This document shows, piece after piece, positions 43,043-53,305 of a stretch of 64,000 nucleotides of DNA. Numbering within the stretch: the stretch's first letter is position 1; every line of letters begins with the position of its first letter. The position numbers and the translations under genes are program-made. The notes beneath the pieces are model-generated. The model was not told where the DNA came from. It did not search any database and saw nothing but the letters and a program-made list of their open reading frames with translations. This DNA comes from Cryptomeria japonica. Its lineage: Eukaryota; Streptophyta; Pinopsida; Cupressales; Cupressaceae. The stretch spans positions 476,741,508 to 476,805,507 of the forward strand of contig NC_081405.1 in assembly GCF_030272615.1 (NCBI RefSeq), read 5' to 3'.

Positions 43043-44130
43043 TGTGTGTGAAAAGGTGGAATAAGGTTTTGTATTTGTAGGACACAACACTTCAATTAAG
43101 TCATTACATGTATGGTTAGACAAATATAAGCATGAATAATAAACCCATAACAAATCGACCAATTTCCTTCTAAAAGATGTGAGTATAAGATTGCTCTCAG
43201 ATTTTTATAAGCAATACCAGTGACTAGACTACACCAAGATGAAGGATTTAATCTATATGAGCATGTTATTAAGCTAAAATGGATGCAAGATGGATGAATA
43301 ATTCAAGCAATAACAAATTCAAGCAATAATGGATTCAAGAAATATAGATGCAAATAATCTAAAAAAATACAATGTATTCAATGACTCCAGAGCAAAATCA
43401 GCGTAATAATAATCTCCAAGCATGTTCTCAAAAATCTCTGGGGTAAATTGGATGAGAGCTGAAGGCTGAATTTATAGAGAATTACAAGAGAGATGATGAA
43501 AAATCTCAATTTAGGATTAATTGAAAATAATTGAGAAATCATGTTTAGTTAACCTTGAGATAGATTCCAAATAGTTGAATTGAAATGCATTCAGATTATA
43601 AATTCAAGTTGCATTAGAAATAAGATTTAATTAATTCCATGCACCTGTGATAAAAATAGATAATTCTTTGATTTATTCAAGAAAAGAGTCTTTTAATGCA
43701 ACTGAACTTCTTTTTCTGAAAAGCTTTGAGTTCCAATTTTAGAGAATAATTAATAATTCAATTAATTGCTTTTCCAATTTCAAGTTCTAAATTTAGAAAT
43801 AATATCTCAAGTTTGATTTCTCTCTCAATTCAATTCTTTTATTTTATTTTCAATTCAACTCCTCTTTTGTAATAAATTAATTCCTTTTTGGCATGATTAA
43901 ATGACAAATTTATTAATTAATTAAATATACAAGGATATTTAATAAATTAAATAGGGTAATTGATCAAAATGATTTTCTTGGAATGATTCAATTAACTAAA
44001 TAAATATTAATTTAATATTGAGTAATTGATAAAGTTCTCAAGATTGATTTAATTGTGTTTGGTTAGGACCTTGGTGATGTTGTCAAGATTAGGGACCCAT
44101 GGTTTAGATGACCATTTTTTGGGTATTACA
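43043..44130 (-). repeat. Element B 5' LTR
   Basis: About 1088 bases. On the minus strand it starts TGTAATACCC at 44130 and ends TTTTCACACACA at 43043 (the exact end is uncertain by 2-4 bases because of the TG repeat). It is assigned by TG...CA ends next to the PBS; its partner LTR is not in the window, so there is no pairwise confirmation. Bases 44131-44135 (ACGAG) are the candidate target duplication. Confidence 0.72.
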
Positions 44131-44532
44131 ACGAGCAGTAATGGTGAACACTATGGTGACACCTGATCCTAGAATAGCATTATACTTTTCAAAATTAGTT
44201 TTAATTCACAAAGCAATTCAGAAGTCACTAGAAGGTGATTCCAAAGTCAGAGAAGATTCGAGCGAGCTATCATAGTGCAAAATTAAGGTTTCCTCAGTGC
44301 TTTCAAAACCATAAGCTGCTTAGCTTCCCTTCTATGTTTTCAAAGTTGGATAGTGTAAATTGTGTGAAGTTCTAGTGAAAGGATTGAAGATTGCTATAGG
44401 GTTTTACAATCTTGGCAAAAGGAGTTTAAGAATTTTTCATTCTTTCATGTTGGAATTGTCAATTCTTGTGTTGAACCCTAGTTTCTATCTCCCAGTTGTC
44501 GATAATTATTGAGAAGGCCCTAGTTTAGTAGA
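44131..44532. other. Sequence between element B and the unknown ORF
   Basis: Flank of B's insertion. It reads as 5' untranslated sequence of the ORF that follows; I see no LTR end, RNA gene or ORF in it. Confidence 0.4.
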
Positions 44533-46581
44533 ATGGATCCCTCACAAAACCACTTAGGATAGACAAAATATTTAAGGATGAATGATGACTTTCTGGACCA
44601 TTTAAAACCATCAACAAATGATAAGTATTAGGGGATAAATATTATTCAAGGGAAAACCCTAGGAGAAGGGTTAGTTGATAAAGCATACACAATTTTAGAT
44701 ACTAGGGTACCCATGACTGGGATATACATGTTTAAGTTATGGTATGGAAAGAGGAATTTGCAGTCTCCATTCTCAAGTGCATGGCAGTATGACTTAGGGA
44801 AGCTAGTGGTGCCTAATGTGTTCATGGATGTTGACCTTCTAAGAGCAGTTGTAGATAGGTCTGACCCCGTTTCAAGAGTGATAAGGGGAATTGATGGAGA
44901 GGTCTTTTTGACAATTTGAAGGGAGCAGTTCCAATTTTTTTTTTGATTTATATGAACCCTCTGCTACCCTAAATCAAGTAAATTTTCATGAAATAAAGGC
45001 TGAGTATCATCGAAAAAAGGGTTCTGTCAGATCAAACCTTTTCCCAGCCCACTTGGAAAAAGTGGGAGACACATCATACCCTATTGGCCCAGGTTCAATG
45101 GAGCCTTTTCTAAATGGTGCTTTTGCCAAGTATTTGTAGGCCACATTCTTTTCTCTATGTTAGGTTTTGGGTCTTAACCCTTTCATGGTTATGCCACTAC
45201 ATTACATGTATATGGCCATTTAGATTTAGCTTCCTTATTTTATAGTAGTTTTTTATTTTGCACCATATCTTGAAGAAAATTTTAATGGAGAACTATTAGA
45301 CAGTAAGAATAATGTATTAAGCACTAACTTCTATTGGTATTCATTACTAATGCATATGTTTTTGTATAAGAACTCAGATTATTTTGAAGACACCATGAAT
45401 CTCAAAAGGACAATTAATATTGTTGAGATACCAGTGCAACTATGGAGTATGGATATGTCATGGGATAGATAAGAATATAGTTTGGTAAGATTTGATAATG
45501 TTTTTTCTTCCAAATTAAGGCAATGATTGACAGTAAATCTGCCAAGAATTTCTACACATCTACATGAATTCCTGAGACCAAAGGAGAGGCTACCAATCAT
45601 GAGAATTGAGCACAATTGGGCAATTTTATCTCTTACCCAATTGGCATGGCCGTTAGATTTTATGGTTTACCACGACACCTCATGTGTAACCTTTTAATGT
45701 CCCATTGAGATTAGGTTTTTCTGAAGTAATTTGGCAAATAGGTTGTATCTAGGATGAATATTTGAGGGGTAAGGGAAAGGGAACTATCTTCCCTGATTAC
45801 ATTGTTATTCCATACTTTTCTATTATGAAAGGAGGGTATGTGTATTTTGATAAAAAAATTGCACCACATCACTTTGGGGTTGGTGTAGTCAGGCACAATG
45901 ATCTAGAGGGGTTCTACAATCTTTTCAGGAAAAGAATAAAAGGAGTTACATTGCCTCATGAACATTGATTTTGATTTATTTGCTCAAGATTGGAAGAAGG
46001 AGAAGTGGATAGCTTTCAGAAAGCTATGGGCAATTGTACGAAAAATGGATCCAAGTTATGATCCATTGAGAAAATTCAATCCTTTCTATGCCAAATTTGA
46101 TTTTGTTATGAATACTTTTGATGATTTAATTCTTTCTTTAAAAGAGAAGAATATTAGTCTTGAGGAATTTCATGGCCGATAGATTGAGAAAAGGAATATA
46201 CAATGGTCTACACCCATTTCACTTGCAGATGCAACCATAACTCATCAAATGAGGATGAAATAGCCCAACTCACTTCTTATACCTTACAAAACAAATGGGT
46301 TAGAAGAAACTAGACCTAGTTATGATCCCCCTCTGAGGGGTGGTATTGTAATAAAAAGAGTAATGGATGAGGAGAGTAGTGAGGAGGATAGCGGTAGTGA
46401 CAGTGGAAAGTTGGTGAGGAAAGGAAAGAAAATAATGAGGGAAAAGCCAACCCTAGAGATACAGGCTAGACCTTTGAGAGGAGTCCAGATCATTGATCTA
46501 GAAGACTCAGATAGAAGCCCCTCACCACCCCATGTGCCTTCTTTGCCTCCTAGACAATATGAAGAACATGGAGGAGATTAA
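44533..46581 (+). pseudogene. Decayed ORF of unknown family
   Basis: From ATG 44533 one frame reads MDPSQNHLG, stops, and continues with in-frame stops through 44919 (MTGIYMFKLWYGKRNLQSPF at 44713). Further coding-like pieces in shifted frames are 44920-45150 (AEYHRKKGSVRSNLFPAHL), 45280-45640 (NFYWYSLLMHMFLYKNSDYF), 45762-45968 (GTIFPDYIVIPYFSIMKGGY), 45958-46182 (AFRKLWAIVRKMDPSYDPL) and an acidic Ser-rich tail at 46363-46581. Together they suggest one protein of roughly 650 residues, ending in disorder, now broken by many stops and shifts. I do not recognise the family. Its layout (folded domain, then acidic tail) resembles the PMD ORFs of A and B, so it may be another element's extra ORF. 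Confidence 0.5.
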
Positions 46582-46615
46582 AAAATGGAAGAATAACATG
46601 ATGGATACACGATTG

Positions 46616-47864
46616 TGTAGTGTCATAAAATTGCGACCCTAGCAATTTTTGACTGCATTAGGGTCCCCATGCATGCAATATCGAATCCTCTAGCTTGATC
46701 GGAGACCGAAGATTGCTTATCCCTCAAAACAACTTCTTTCTTGGCCTCCGTATCACCCCATCAATACTTTGCCCTAGATAAAGTGGTAGGAAAGGTGCGT
46801 GGCACCATTGTCCCCCCTTGGATAGGGGCATGGCACCATTGTGCCCCCTTGGATAGGGGCATGGCACCCTTGTCCTCCCAAGATAGGGACATGGTCCCTA
46901 TCCCTGTCCTATTTTGGGGCAAGACCCTTCCTAGGGTTGCATTGTTGGTTGTGCATTGGGTGACAAACTCCCTTGAAGTCAACCTATGACAAAAAACAAA
47001 TCCTCTAACATGTATTTAAGGGGCATTTGTCCTCTTATTTGCATAAGTTGGATGAGTGGAAAGTTTACATGAGATCAAGCATTTAAGAGCATTCAAGCAT
47101 TCTTTTCCATCATTGAGAATTCTCAAGTTTCCCTTCAAGGCTAGGTGTTGCATTCAAGTCAAGGATTCAACCATTGAAGAGGAGATTGATTCTAACATTC
47201 AATTCCACACAAGCATTTCTATCAAAATTGCTATCACAACCTCCCTTGATGTTATTTACAATTTAGTCTTTCATTTACAACTACTCGCCAGTACTTTCTT
47301 TCATTACTTGGTTAATTCCAAAACTGGGGTTTTACCTAAAGGAAAACCCCCTATCCCAACACATTTTCCTCTCTTTTTTGTGTGTAGGTTGCAGGTGTGC
47401 AACTATATTTTTGGATTCGAGATGCATTTGCAGATGCAGAGAAATCCTTTTCATTTCATGGATTTTTTAGAGGACCATGTACATTTCCACCACGGTCTAG
47501 GAAACTTTTCCACAAATTTGTAGGGTGACTTCGTCTCCACATATTATCGCCATATCCAGGTGCACAACTTCATCCCATATTCCGATCTCAAGTTATAATC
47601 AGTTTTTTGTCACTTTTGCACTACATAATTCAATCAACTCCTTTACATTTAAAATAAGGAAGAGGGGATCAACTTATCATTCCCATTTCATTCAAAATTC
47701 AATCCTCATCTTTGAAGGTTCAATCTAGTGAATTCTCCTCTCCTCTTCTAAATGTAATTTGGTGAAAAATTGTTTGAAGGGTAATAAATAGTGAAACTCT
47801 CATCTCTCTTTGAGGGAAAGGGTATTTTTCCTCTTGATCCATCATTCACCAATTTCCAACATCA
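46616..47864 (+). repeat. Element F 5' LTR
   Basis: Starts TGTAGTGTCATAAAATTGCG; the end is at CCAACA (47861) or CCAACATCA (47864). It contains a tandem block (46801-46910) of about 30-base units around GGATAGGGGCATGGCACC and a TATA-like TGTATTTAAGG near 47011. There is no second copy in view, so the call rests on the start, the PBS and the similar layout to C. Confidence 0.75.
46795..46910. repeat. GC-rich tandem repeat in element F LTR
   Basis: Three to four imperfect copies of a unit of about 33 bases, GGCACCATTGT followed by CCCCCTTGGATAGGGGCAT. The sequence differs from the A/C block but has a similar size and a similar GC-rich character inside the LTR. Confidence 0.75.
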
Positions 47865-47869
47865 TATTT

Positions 47870-47884
47870 TGGTGAACCCAATGT
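47870..47884 (+). other. Element F primer binding site
   Basis: TGGTGAACCCAATGT shares its first 10 bases with the tRNA-Trp site of A and C, then diverges. Confidence 0.65.
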
Positions 47885-48123
47885 CTTGTATTCTTTCCTT
47901 TGAACAAAATTGCATATTTTTCATTTACAAGTTTCAAATTTCTGCAAACTTAGTGGTTAAATGATTAAAAACCCTAGTTTTTAAATTTAAAATTGAACTT
48001 GTAATTTGTAAAAAATTGCTTGTGGTTATCTTAGATCTGAAAATTATTTTGATTATCAAATTCAATTTCCTCATTGTCTTGTTCAATTTGCAATTAAAAT
48101 TTACAAAATTATGAGGTTATTTG
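47885..48123. other. Element F leader, left part
   Basis: AT-rich untranslated sequence ending in ATTTG (48119-48123), the target duplicated by C's insertion. Confidence 0.6.
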
Positions 48124-49753
48124 TGTAGCATCGTAAATTGTACGCACTTGCTAGGGTGGTACAATTTCACACCTAGTTTAGCACCCGCCTTGGCGCATTT
48201 TGCATTTTGCATTGCATTTCCCCTTTAGCACTTAATTAATTAAATTAATTAGGTCTAAGGTTCTATTTTATCATCTCCCATATCATAAAGTCGGGCCCTT
48301 TCATTAAAGTGTGCCCCTTTTCATGTTATTCCTCCAATACATCATCTAATCAAAAACCCTAATTAGGTCCTATTTTGAACTTGGGGGCTTGATTTCGGGG
48401 GTCAAAACATCTCGAAATCAGCTGTAACTTTGAGATTCGCTCTAAAATCATCATATCCGACGGCCATGAAAATTTGGTAAAAAGTTGTCGGGACCTTGGT
48501 GCCCAGCGTGCACATGGTCCTGGACATTTTTCCCAAAATTTTAGGAGCACGATCCAATCATAAAATAAAGCTTAACCCCAAGAAATTGGCGGGAGATTCA
48601 ATCTCTAGGTCGGCCAAAAGTTGAAATTAAGACCTAGGGTTTCATATATAAGAGCTCTCTTTCTTCATTTGAAAGGGGACGAATTTTGGTTTCAAGGACC
48701 TTCTATGCAGCGAAAGAGAAGATATTTGAAGACTTCAACAACATTCAAAATCCATCCATCAAGCATCTATCAATTTCATTCATCCATTTAGGGCTTTGAA
48801 GGCATTGAAGAACAATAAGGGATCACCGACTGAAGATTGGCTTGTACCCCTCCCTTGGGGTTGGGTATGATTTCATGTTGTTTTCATGTCTTTGCATAAG
48901 CCTCATTATATCACTTGTATTCATGCTTTAGATCTCTTTACATCTTGATTTGGAGCATTTACATTATCATTTACAAGCAATTAGGGTTTACTTTCTAGGT
49001 TGCTCTAGTTTGCTTACTTGCATTTTAGGATCTTGCACACACACAAGGTCTACACACACACTACTTTTACAATACAACTTGGCTATTCGTGGAGGTGGAA
49101 ATCACCAAAGCGGGGGTTTGACTAAGGCAAAACCCTATATAGCCGCCTACAACCCTTTTCAGATATAAGTGCAGATTTCTGAATTTGAAGGATGCCGCAA
49201 GTTGTAGATCCGACATAAGCAGACTGAGATGGGACAACACACCAAATTGTAGAGGAGAAGACCAGGACAGGGGCATGGGGCGCCCTAGTCCTGCCAGGAC
49301 AGGGGCACTGGGTGCCCTGGTCCTTCTGTCAGACAGCAAATTTCAGCATTTTCGACAGCCTTTTAGGTTGCAAAACAGCAGTTTCAGGTGCGGAATCCGG
49401 ACAGTGGCGCCCGCGCCCCCGTCTCGAACATTTCCACTCAAATTTTAACCCCAGGTACACATCTACATTCCCCTTTTATCCTTGTGTTTACAGCTTTTCA
49501 TCACTTAATCTCAATCTTGCAATCTTGTTACTAGTTCATACTTGCACTCTAGGGCTAGTAGTTGAACTTGCATCATTTTATCTATCATTTGCAACAAAGG
49601 AATATAAATCCTAATAGGTAGCCTATGGCTCTCTCTTCCACAAGAAGAAGTAGCCAATTGTGTGATACCTCTAGGCTCTTTCATATTCCACAAGTGTGTG
49701 ATTGAAAGTGAGATTAGGGCATGTTAGCCTAGTCTCGCTTTTTCCCCTACACA
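48124..49753 (+). repeat. Element C 5' LTR
   Basis: 1630 bases, TGTAGCATCG to CCCCTACACA. A TATA-like ATATATAAG lies near 48644-48652, followed by AGCTCTC. The GC-rich repeat at about 49259-49325 has two units. Short ORFs within it (48950-49168, 49067-49339, 49312-49614) recur in the other LTR and are not genes. Confidence 0.93.
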
Positions 49754-49756
49754 TTT

Positions 49757-49774
49757 TGGTGAACCCGACGTGAA
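49757..49774 (+). other. Element C primer binding site (tRNA-Trp type)
   Basis: TGGTGAACCCGACGTGAA, three bases after the LTR end, identical to A's site. Confidence 0.8.
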
Positions 49775-50087
49775 TTCCAATCTTCTCTAATTCTGATTTA
49801 TGTTTTCAAATTTGAGTTTTTATGCTATTTCAAATTCAAATTTGTATTTACAAGTTTTAATTTCTTGCAAGATTCAAAAATTTAGAGGAAATTTTTGCTA
49901 AAACCCTAATTTTTCAATTCAAAGTTGAACTTGTGGATAGCTTAATTGGGATCAATAATTTCAAATCTGATTTAGGAACTCATTTGAATCATAAATTTCA
50001 TTTTCTAAATCTACATTCTAAGTGCTTGCATTGAACATTTCCTTCTATTTTGTATGTGTTATCATTTGAAAGAGGAAAATTGTTGTC

Positions 50088-52856
50088 ATGATGCATTCAT
50101 TTCATAGATGTGATAATGGGTTAGCTTCCCTTGTTTCAATTTTTCCTTCTCCTAAAGAACCTCCCCCCATCTATAACAACATTTTAGTGCCTAAAAGAGT
50201 TTCCTCCAATCCCTTTGAGACTCTCCCATGCTCTAAGGATGAAGAATTTAAGAGTGATCTTGACAATTCTCCTAAAATGTGCCCTTCCTATTCAGCTATC
50301 CTAGAGGAAGATAATGATATCATAAACACCTTTCTTAATGTTACTTTACCTTCCCTACATGATGCCTCTCTAAGTGAAAAGGCATTGATGAACATTGACT
50401 TATTTTCTCCTAAAGTTGGTCCTTCCAATGGGGGCATGTTAGTGCAACAAGAGGTTATGAACACTTCTTTCAAAGATCTCCTTCCTAAGCATGAATCTTT
50501 GGAGAAATATGTTCATGTTCCTCCTAAAAAACACTCCCTTCATGAGGATCCTTTTGTGCAAGAAGATGAAATTACCCCTACATTTCCTAGTGATGGAATT
50601 TCCTTTTCCAACAAAATTCCCACTAGAGATGATGAATTAATGATAAATGCTTACCCTTCTCCTAAAGTTTGTCTCACCCATAAGCATCCCTTAGAGAAAG
50701 AAGATGAAATAATAAGCAATTTCCTTAATTCTCTCTCCCCTAAAGATCATATTGAACATATTTTGAGGAAAGAGGATGATTTTAACACATCTATTGATGC
50801 TCTCCCTCCTAAGGATGAGGAATTAATAAACAATGTTATCTCCTCTCCCGAAATTGACAATACTTCAAACATTCCTTTCAACAACCTCACTATTTGGGAT
50901 GAACCATTAGAAGAAGGTGTAGATTATTCTCTTCCCCATGAGAGAACCCTAGCCAAAGGGGATGAAATCAAGATTGAAAACTCCCTTGATAGTTTCTCAC
51001 CTTCCTTGAATCTCAATCATTCTCCCTCTAAAAATAAAGCATCTCCCTCTCCTCAACTTGGTTCTACTCATAAGGAAACCCTAGTTCAAGGCAAGATGGT
51101 TAACATCTCTTTCAAAGATCTCCCTCTCAAGAGTGAGACTTTAGAGAGTAATGTTGATCCTTCTCCTAGAGAGTTTATTCCCCATGTAGATCCTTTGATG
51201 ATAGAGGATGATATGACCTTTCCTCTTCCTACTGGAACATCAATGCCTACCCCTCGTCTCTCTCCTAAAATTAATTTAATCCATGATGAGATTTTAGTGC
51301 AAGAGAAGACTATCAACAATTCTTCCAACACTTTTGTTCATTCCTCTAAACCATCCTCAATAAATTTGATACATATGAAAGAAACACCTAACAAACCTCT
51401 CTTCACTATCCAAGGTGCTTGTTCTTCTCAAAATTCTCAACCTTTAAATAAGCCTATCTTAGTGGTCCAAGGTGGTTATGCTAATGATTCTATTTGCACT
51501 CCTAAGAAACCTATTATTACTGTGCAAGGAGGTTATTCTACTAAGAGCCCTTATGAGTATGCTAAGCAATTAACTAGAGAGAGTTATAATGCGGTTGCTT
51601 ATACCTATAACACAAGAAACAATAGGCAACCTAATCCTCCTCTAGTTATCCCAACTTCACTTCCTCCTTCCCAACCTATTCTTCCTCAAGCTCCTCGTAT
51701 TTCACAAATTCTTAGTAAGGACTATGATCTCATAGAACAACTTAAAACTACTCCTACTAAGATATCCCTTTGGGATTTGATCCAAACTTCTTCCGCTCAT
51801 CATGGAATGTTACAAGATGCCTTGAAAGATTTGAATGTTCTTCCACCTAATACATCTAGTAATATAGTGTCTTTGGTTAACTCTGTGATGAATCCTAAAG
51901 CTCAAATTGTGTTTACTCAAGATGAGTTGCCTACTAGTGAAATTCAACATCAATATGATCCGTTGATGATTGTGGTTATCATAAATGACACTTCTATAAG
52001 ACGAACACTAGTAGATAATGGTTCTGGCCTTAAAGTGTGTAGCATTAATCTATTGCATAAGATGAATGTGGATACATCCCTTATTGAGCCTGACTCTCAT
52101 CCCATTCGAGGCTTTGATAATGTGGCTAAGTCTTCATTAGGTATTATCACCTTACCCATCACAGTGGGACCTGTTACTTTGCCTACTCCTATCCATGTTA
52201 TGTCAGGAAATCTAACATACAATTTGTTATTAGGGAGACCTTGGATTCACAGTATGCAAGTTGTCCCCTCTACATTGCATAGACAAGTTAAATTTATTTA
52301 TAACAATAAGACATATACCTTGATAGGTGATACTAATTTTCAAGCTTGTTTGCAAACATCTACTTCCAAAGGGAGTTCTTCTAAGCCTTCCTCTTCTAGT
52401 GATGACTCGTTAAACAAAATACCTATGGATGAATCATTACCCTCTGATAATCAAAATTCTTTGGATGAGTCTGAAGTTCCTGAAGAAGATTTTTCTCAAC
52501 TTGAATCTACACATGAAAAGGCTTTTGATCCTGAGAAGGTTCTCGTAGAGGACGATTGGGGATCTCTTGATTTTAATCCCACCTTTGTAGGTGAGTATAG
52601 GTTTCCTCCTAGAGAGCTTAAAGTTAAAAAGAAGGAAGAAACTAGAGATCAATCAGTCTTACCTGAACCTATGAGCAATAATTTTGTGGCCGCTTCTCAA
52701 ACTTCTTCTCCTCACACCTCTAATTCTGAAGGATTTGATTCTTTATCTTATGAAAAACCATCTTTTCTTTCTGAAATGGCTAATCGTTATGGTCATGGTT
52801 TCCACATTTTGGCTAAGAGTGGCTATAGTGGAAATGGTTGTGGTGCAAATGAATAA
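50088..52856 (+). CDS. Element C protease ORF with repeat-rich N-terminal region
   Basis: 922 codons, the longest open frame in the window. Residues 1-430 are a Ser/Pro/Asp-rich region made of diverged repeats. For example, LVQQEVMNTSFKDLLPK near residue 119 and LVQGKMVNISFKDLPLK near residue 333 are one unit, and SPK/PPK with EDE(I/L) words recur between them. Then come VQG repeats, DLIQTSSAHHGML, the aspartic protease (LVDNGSGLKVC near residue 641, LLLGRPWIHSM near 713) and the start of a G-patch (GNGCGANE). TAA interrupts the G-patch; the next codons continue it (GIKVPLEHN, FGLGYN). No gag capsid, zinc knuckle or RT is present. The N-terminal repeats replace the region where gag is expected. 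Confidence 0.88.
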   Translation: MMHSFHRCDNGLASLVSIFPSPKEPPPIYNNILVPKRVSSNPFETLPCSKDEEFKSDLDNSPKMCPSYSAILEEDNDIINTFLNVTLPSLHDASLSEKALMNIDLFSPKVGPSNGGMLVQQEVMNTSFKDLLPKHESLEKYVHVPPKKHSLHEDPFVQEDEITPTFPSDGISFSNKIPTRDDELMINAYPSPKVCLTHKHPLEKEDEIISNFLNSLSPKDHIEHILRKEDDFNTSIDALPPKDEELINNVISSPEIDNTSNIPFNNLTIWDEPLEEGVDYSLPHERTLAKGDEIKIENSLDSFSPSLNLNHSPSKNKASPSPQLGSTHKETLVQGKMVNISFKDLPLKSETLESNVDPSPREFIPHVDPLMIEDDMTFPLPTGTSMPTPRLSPKINLIHDEILVQEKTINNSSNTFVHSSKPSSINLIHMKETPNKPLFTIQGACSSQNSQPLNKPILVVQGGYANDSICTPKKPIITVQGGYSTKSPYEYAKQLTRESYNAVAYTYNTRNNRQPNPPLVIPTSLPPSQPILPQAPRISQILSKDYDLIEQLKTTPTKISLWDLIQTSSAHHGMLQDALKDLNVLPPNTSSNIVSLVNSVMNPKAQIVFTQDELPTSEIQHQYDPLMIVVIINDTSIRRTLVDNGSGLKVCSINLLHKMNVDTSLIEPDSHPIRGFDNVAKSSLGIITLPITVGPVTLPTPIHVMSGNLTYNLLLGRPWIHSMQVVPSTLHRQVKFIYNNKTYTLIGDTNFQACLQTSTSKGSSSKPSSSSDDSLNKIPMDESLPSDNQNSLDESEVPEEDFSQLESTHEKAFDPEKVLVEDDWGSLDFNPTFVGEYRFPPRELKVKKKEETRDQSVLPEPMSNNFVAASQTSSPHTSNSEGFDSLSYEKPSFLSEMANRYGHGFHILAKSGYSGNGCGANE

Positions 52857-53305
52857 GGAATTAAAGTTCCTTTAGAACATAACATGCATGAATATTCATT
52901 TGGACTTGGATATAATCTTTCTAAGCCCACCAAAGCATCTAAAGACCATCTCTCAATGTGAATGCTATATTTAGTAGTGATGATGATCTCACTTCAACTA
53001 AATCATCTTCTACTTCTATCAACTCTCATTCCCCTCATAAGGAAATCTTGGCGATGAACAAATCTCTTTATGACTCCCCTCAAATTTCTAAATCCACTTA
53101 TGAATCTTTATCTCCTATTCATCATAAAGTCCTTTCCTCCAGGGATAAGGCTCTAATAAATTACACTCATCCCTCTTCTAAGGTTTCTTGTGACTTTTCT
53201 TCTTCAATTCTTATCATTTTATACATGTTTTTGATCTCACTTATAGTTGAGCATTCAACATGTCATATTCAAATACCTCATTCAATCTATCATGTCTTTA
53301 AATAA
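52857..53305 (+). pseudogene. Element C tail after the G-patch stop
   Basis: After the TAA at 52855-52857 the frame continues with the second half of the G-patch. A shift then leads to 52958-53305 (NAIFSSDDDLTSTKSSS). This keeps the NAISTS/NAIFSS junction seen in A after KRPCISV, then ends in a hydrophobic stretch (SSILIILYMFLISLIV) that could be a membrane segment or a chance frame. In A the same point leads into the acidic linker and RT; here RT is gone. Confidence 0.55.

Larger units (their letters stand above)
9410..44130 (-). mobile_element. Element B: Ty3/gypsy Tat-lineage retrotransposon, split by nested insertions
   Basis: On the minus strand: 5' LTR (44130-43043), PBS (43038-43021), long leader, gag (40617-40272 continuing at 30399-28872), protease (28674-28135), G-patch/linker, RT (26099-25297), RNase H pair (15382-14275), integrase (to 13049), spacer, antisense PMD ORF (plus, 9720-11460). 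The insertions are TRIM (42395-42727), G (30400-40271), H with D (15383-25288), and A, which truncates the visible part at 9409. The reading frame can be followed across the G and H breakpoints, which proves the nesting. B's 3' LTR is not in the window. Confidence 0.87.

Noticed and set aside
49067-49614. ORFs conserved between two places (also 55993-56555)
   Set aside because: They are conserved only because they lie in the two LTRs of C; no coding motif or coding-type change pattern.
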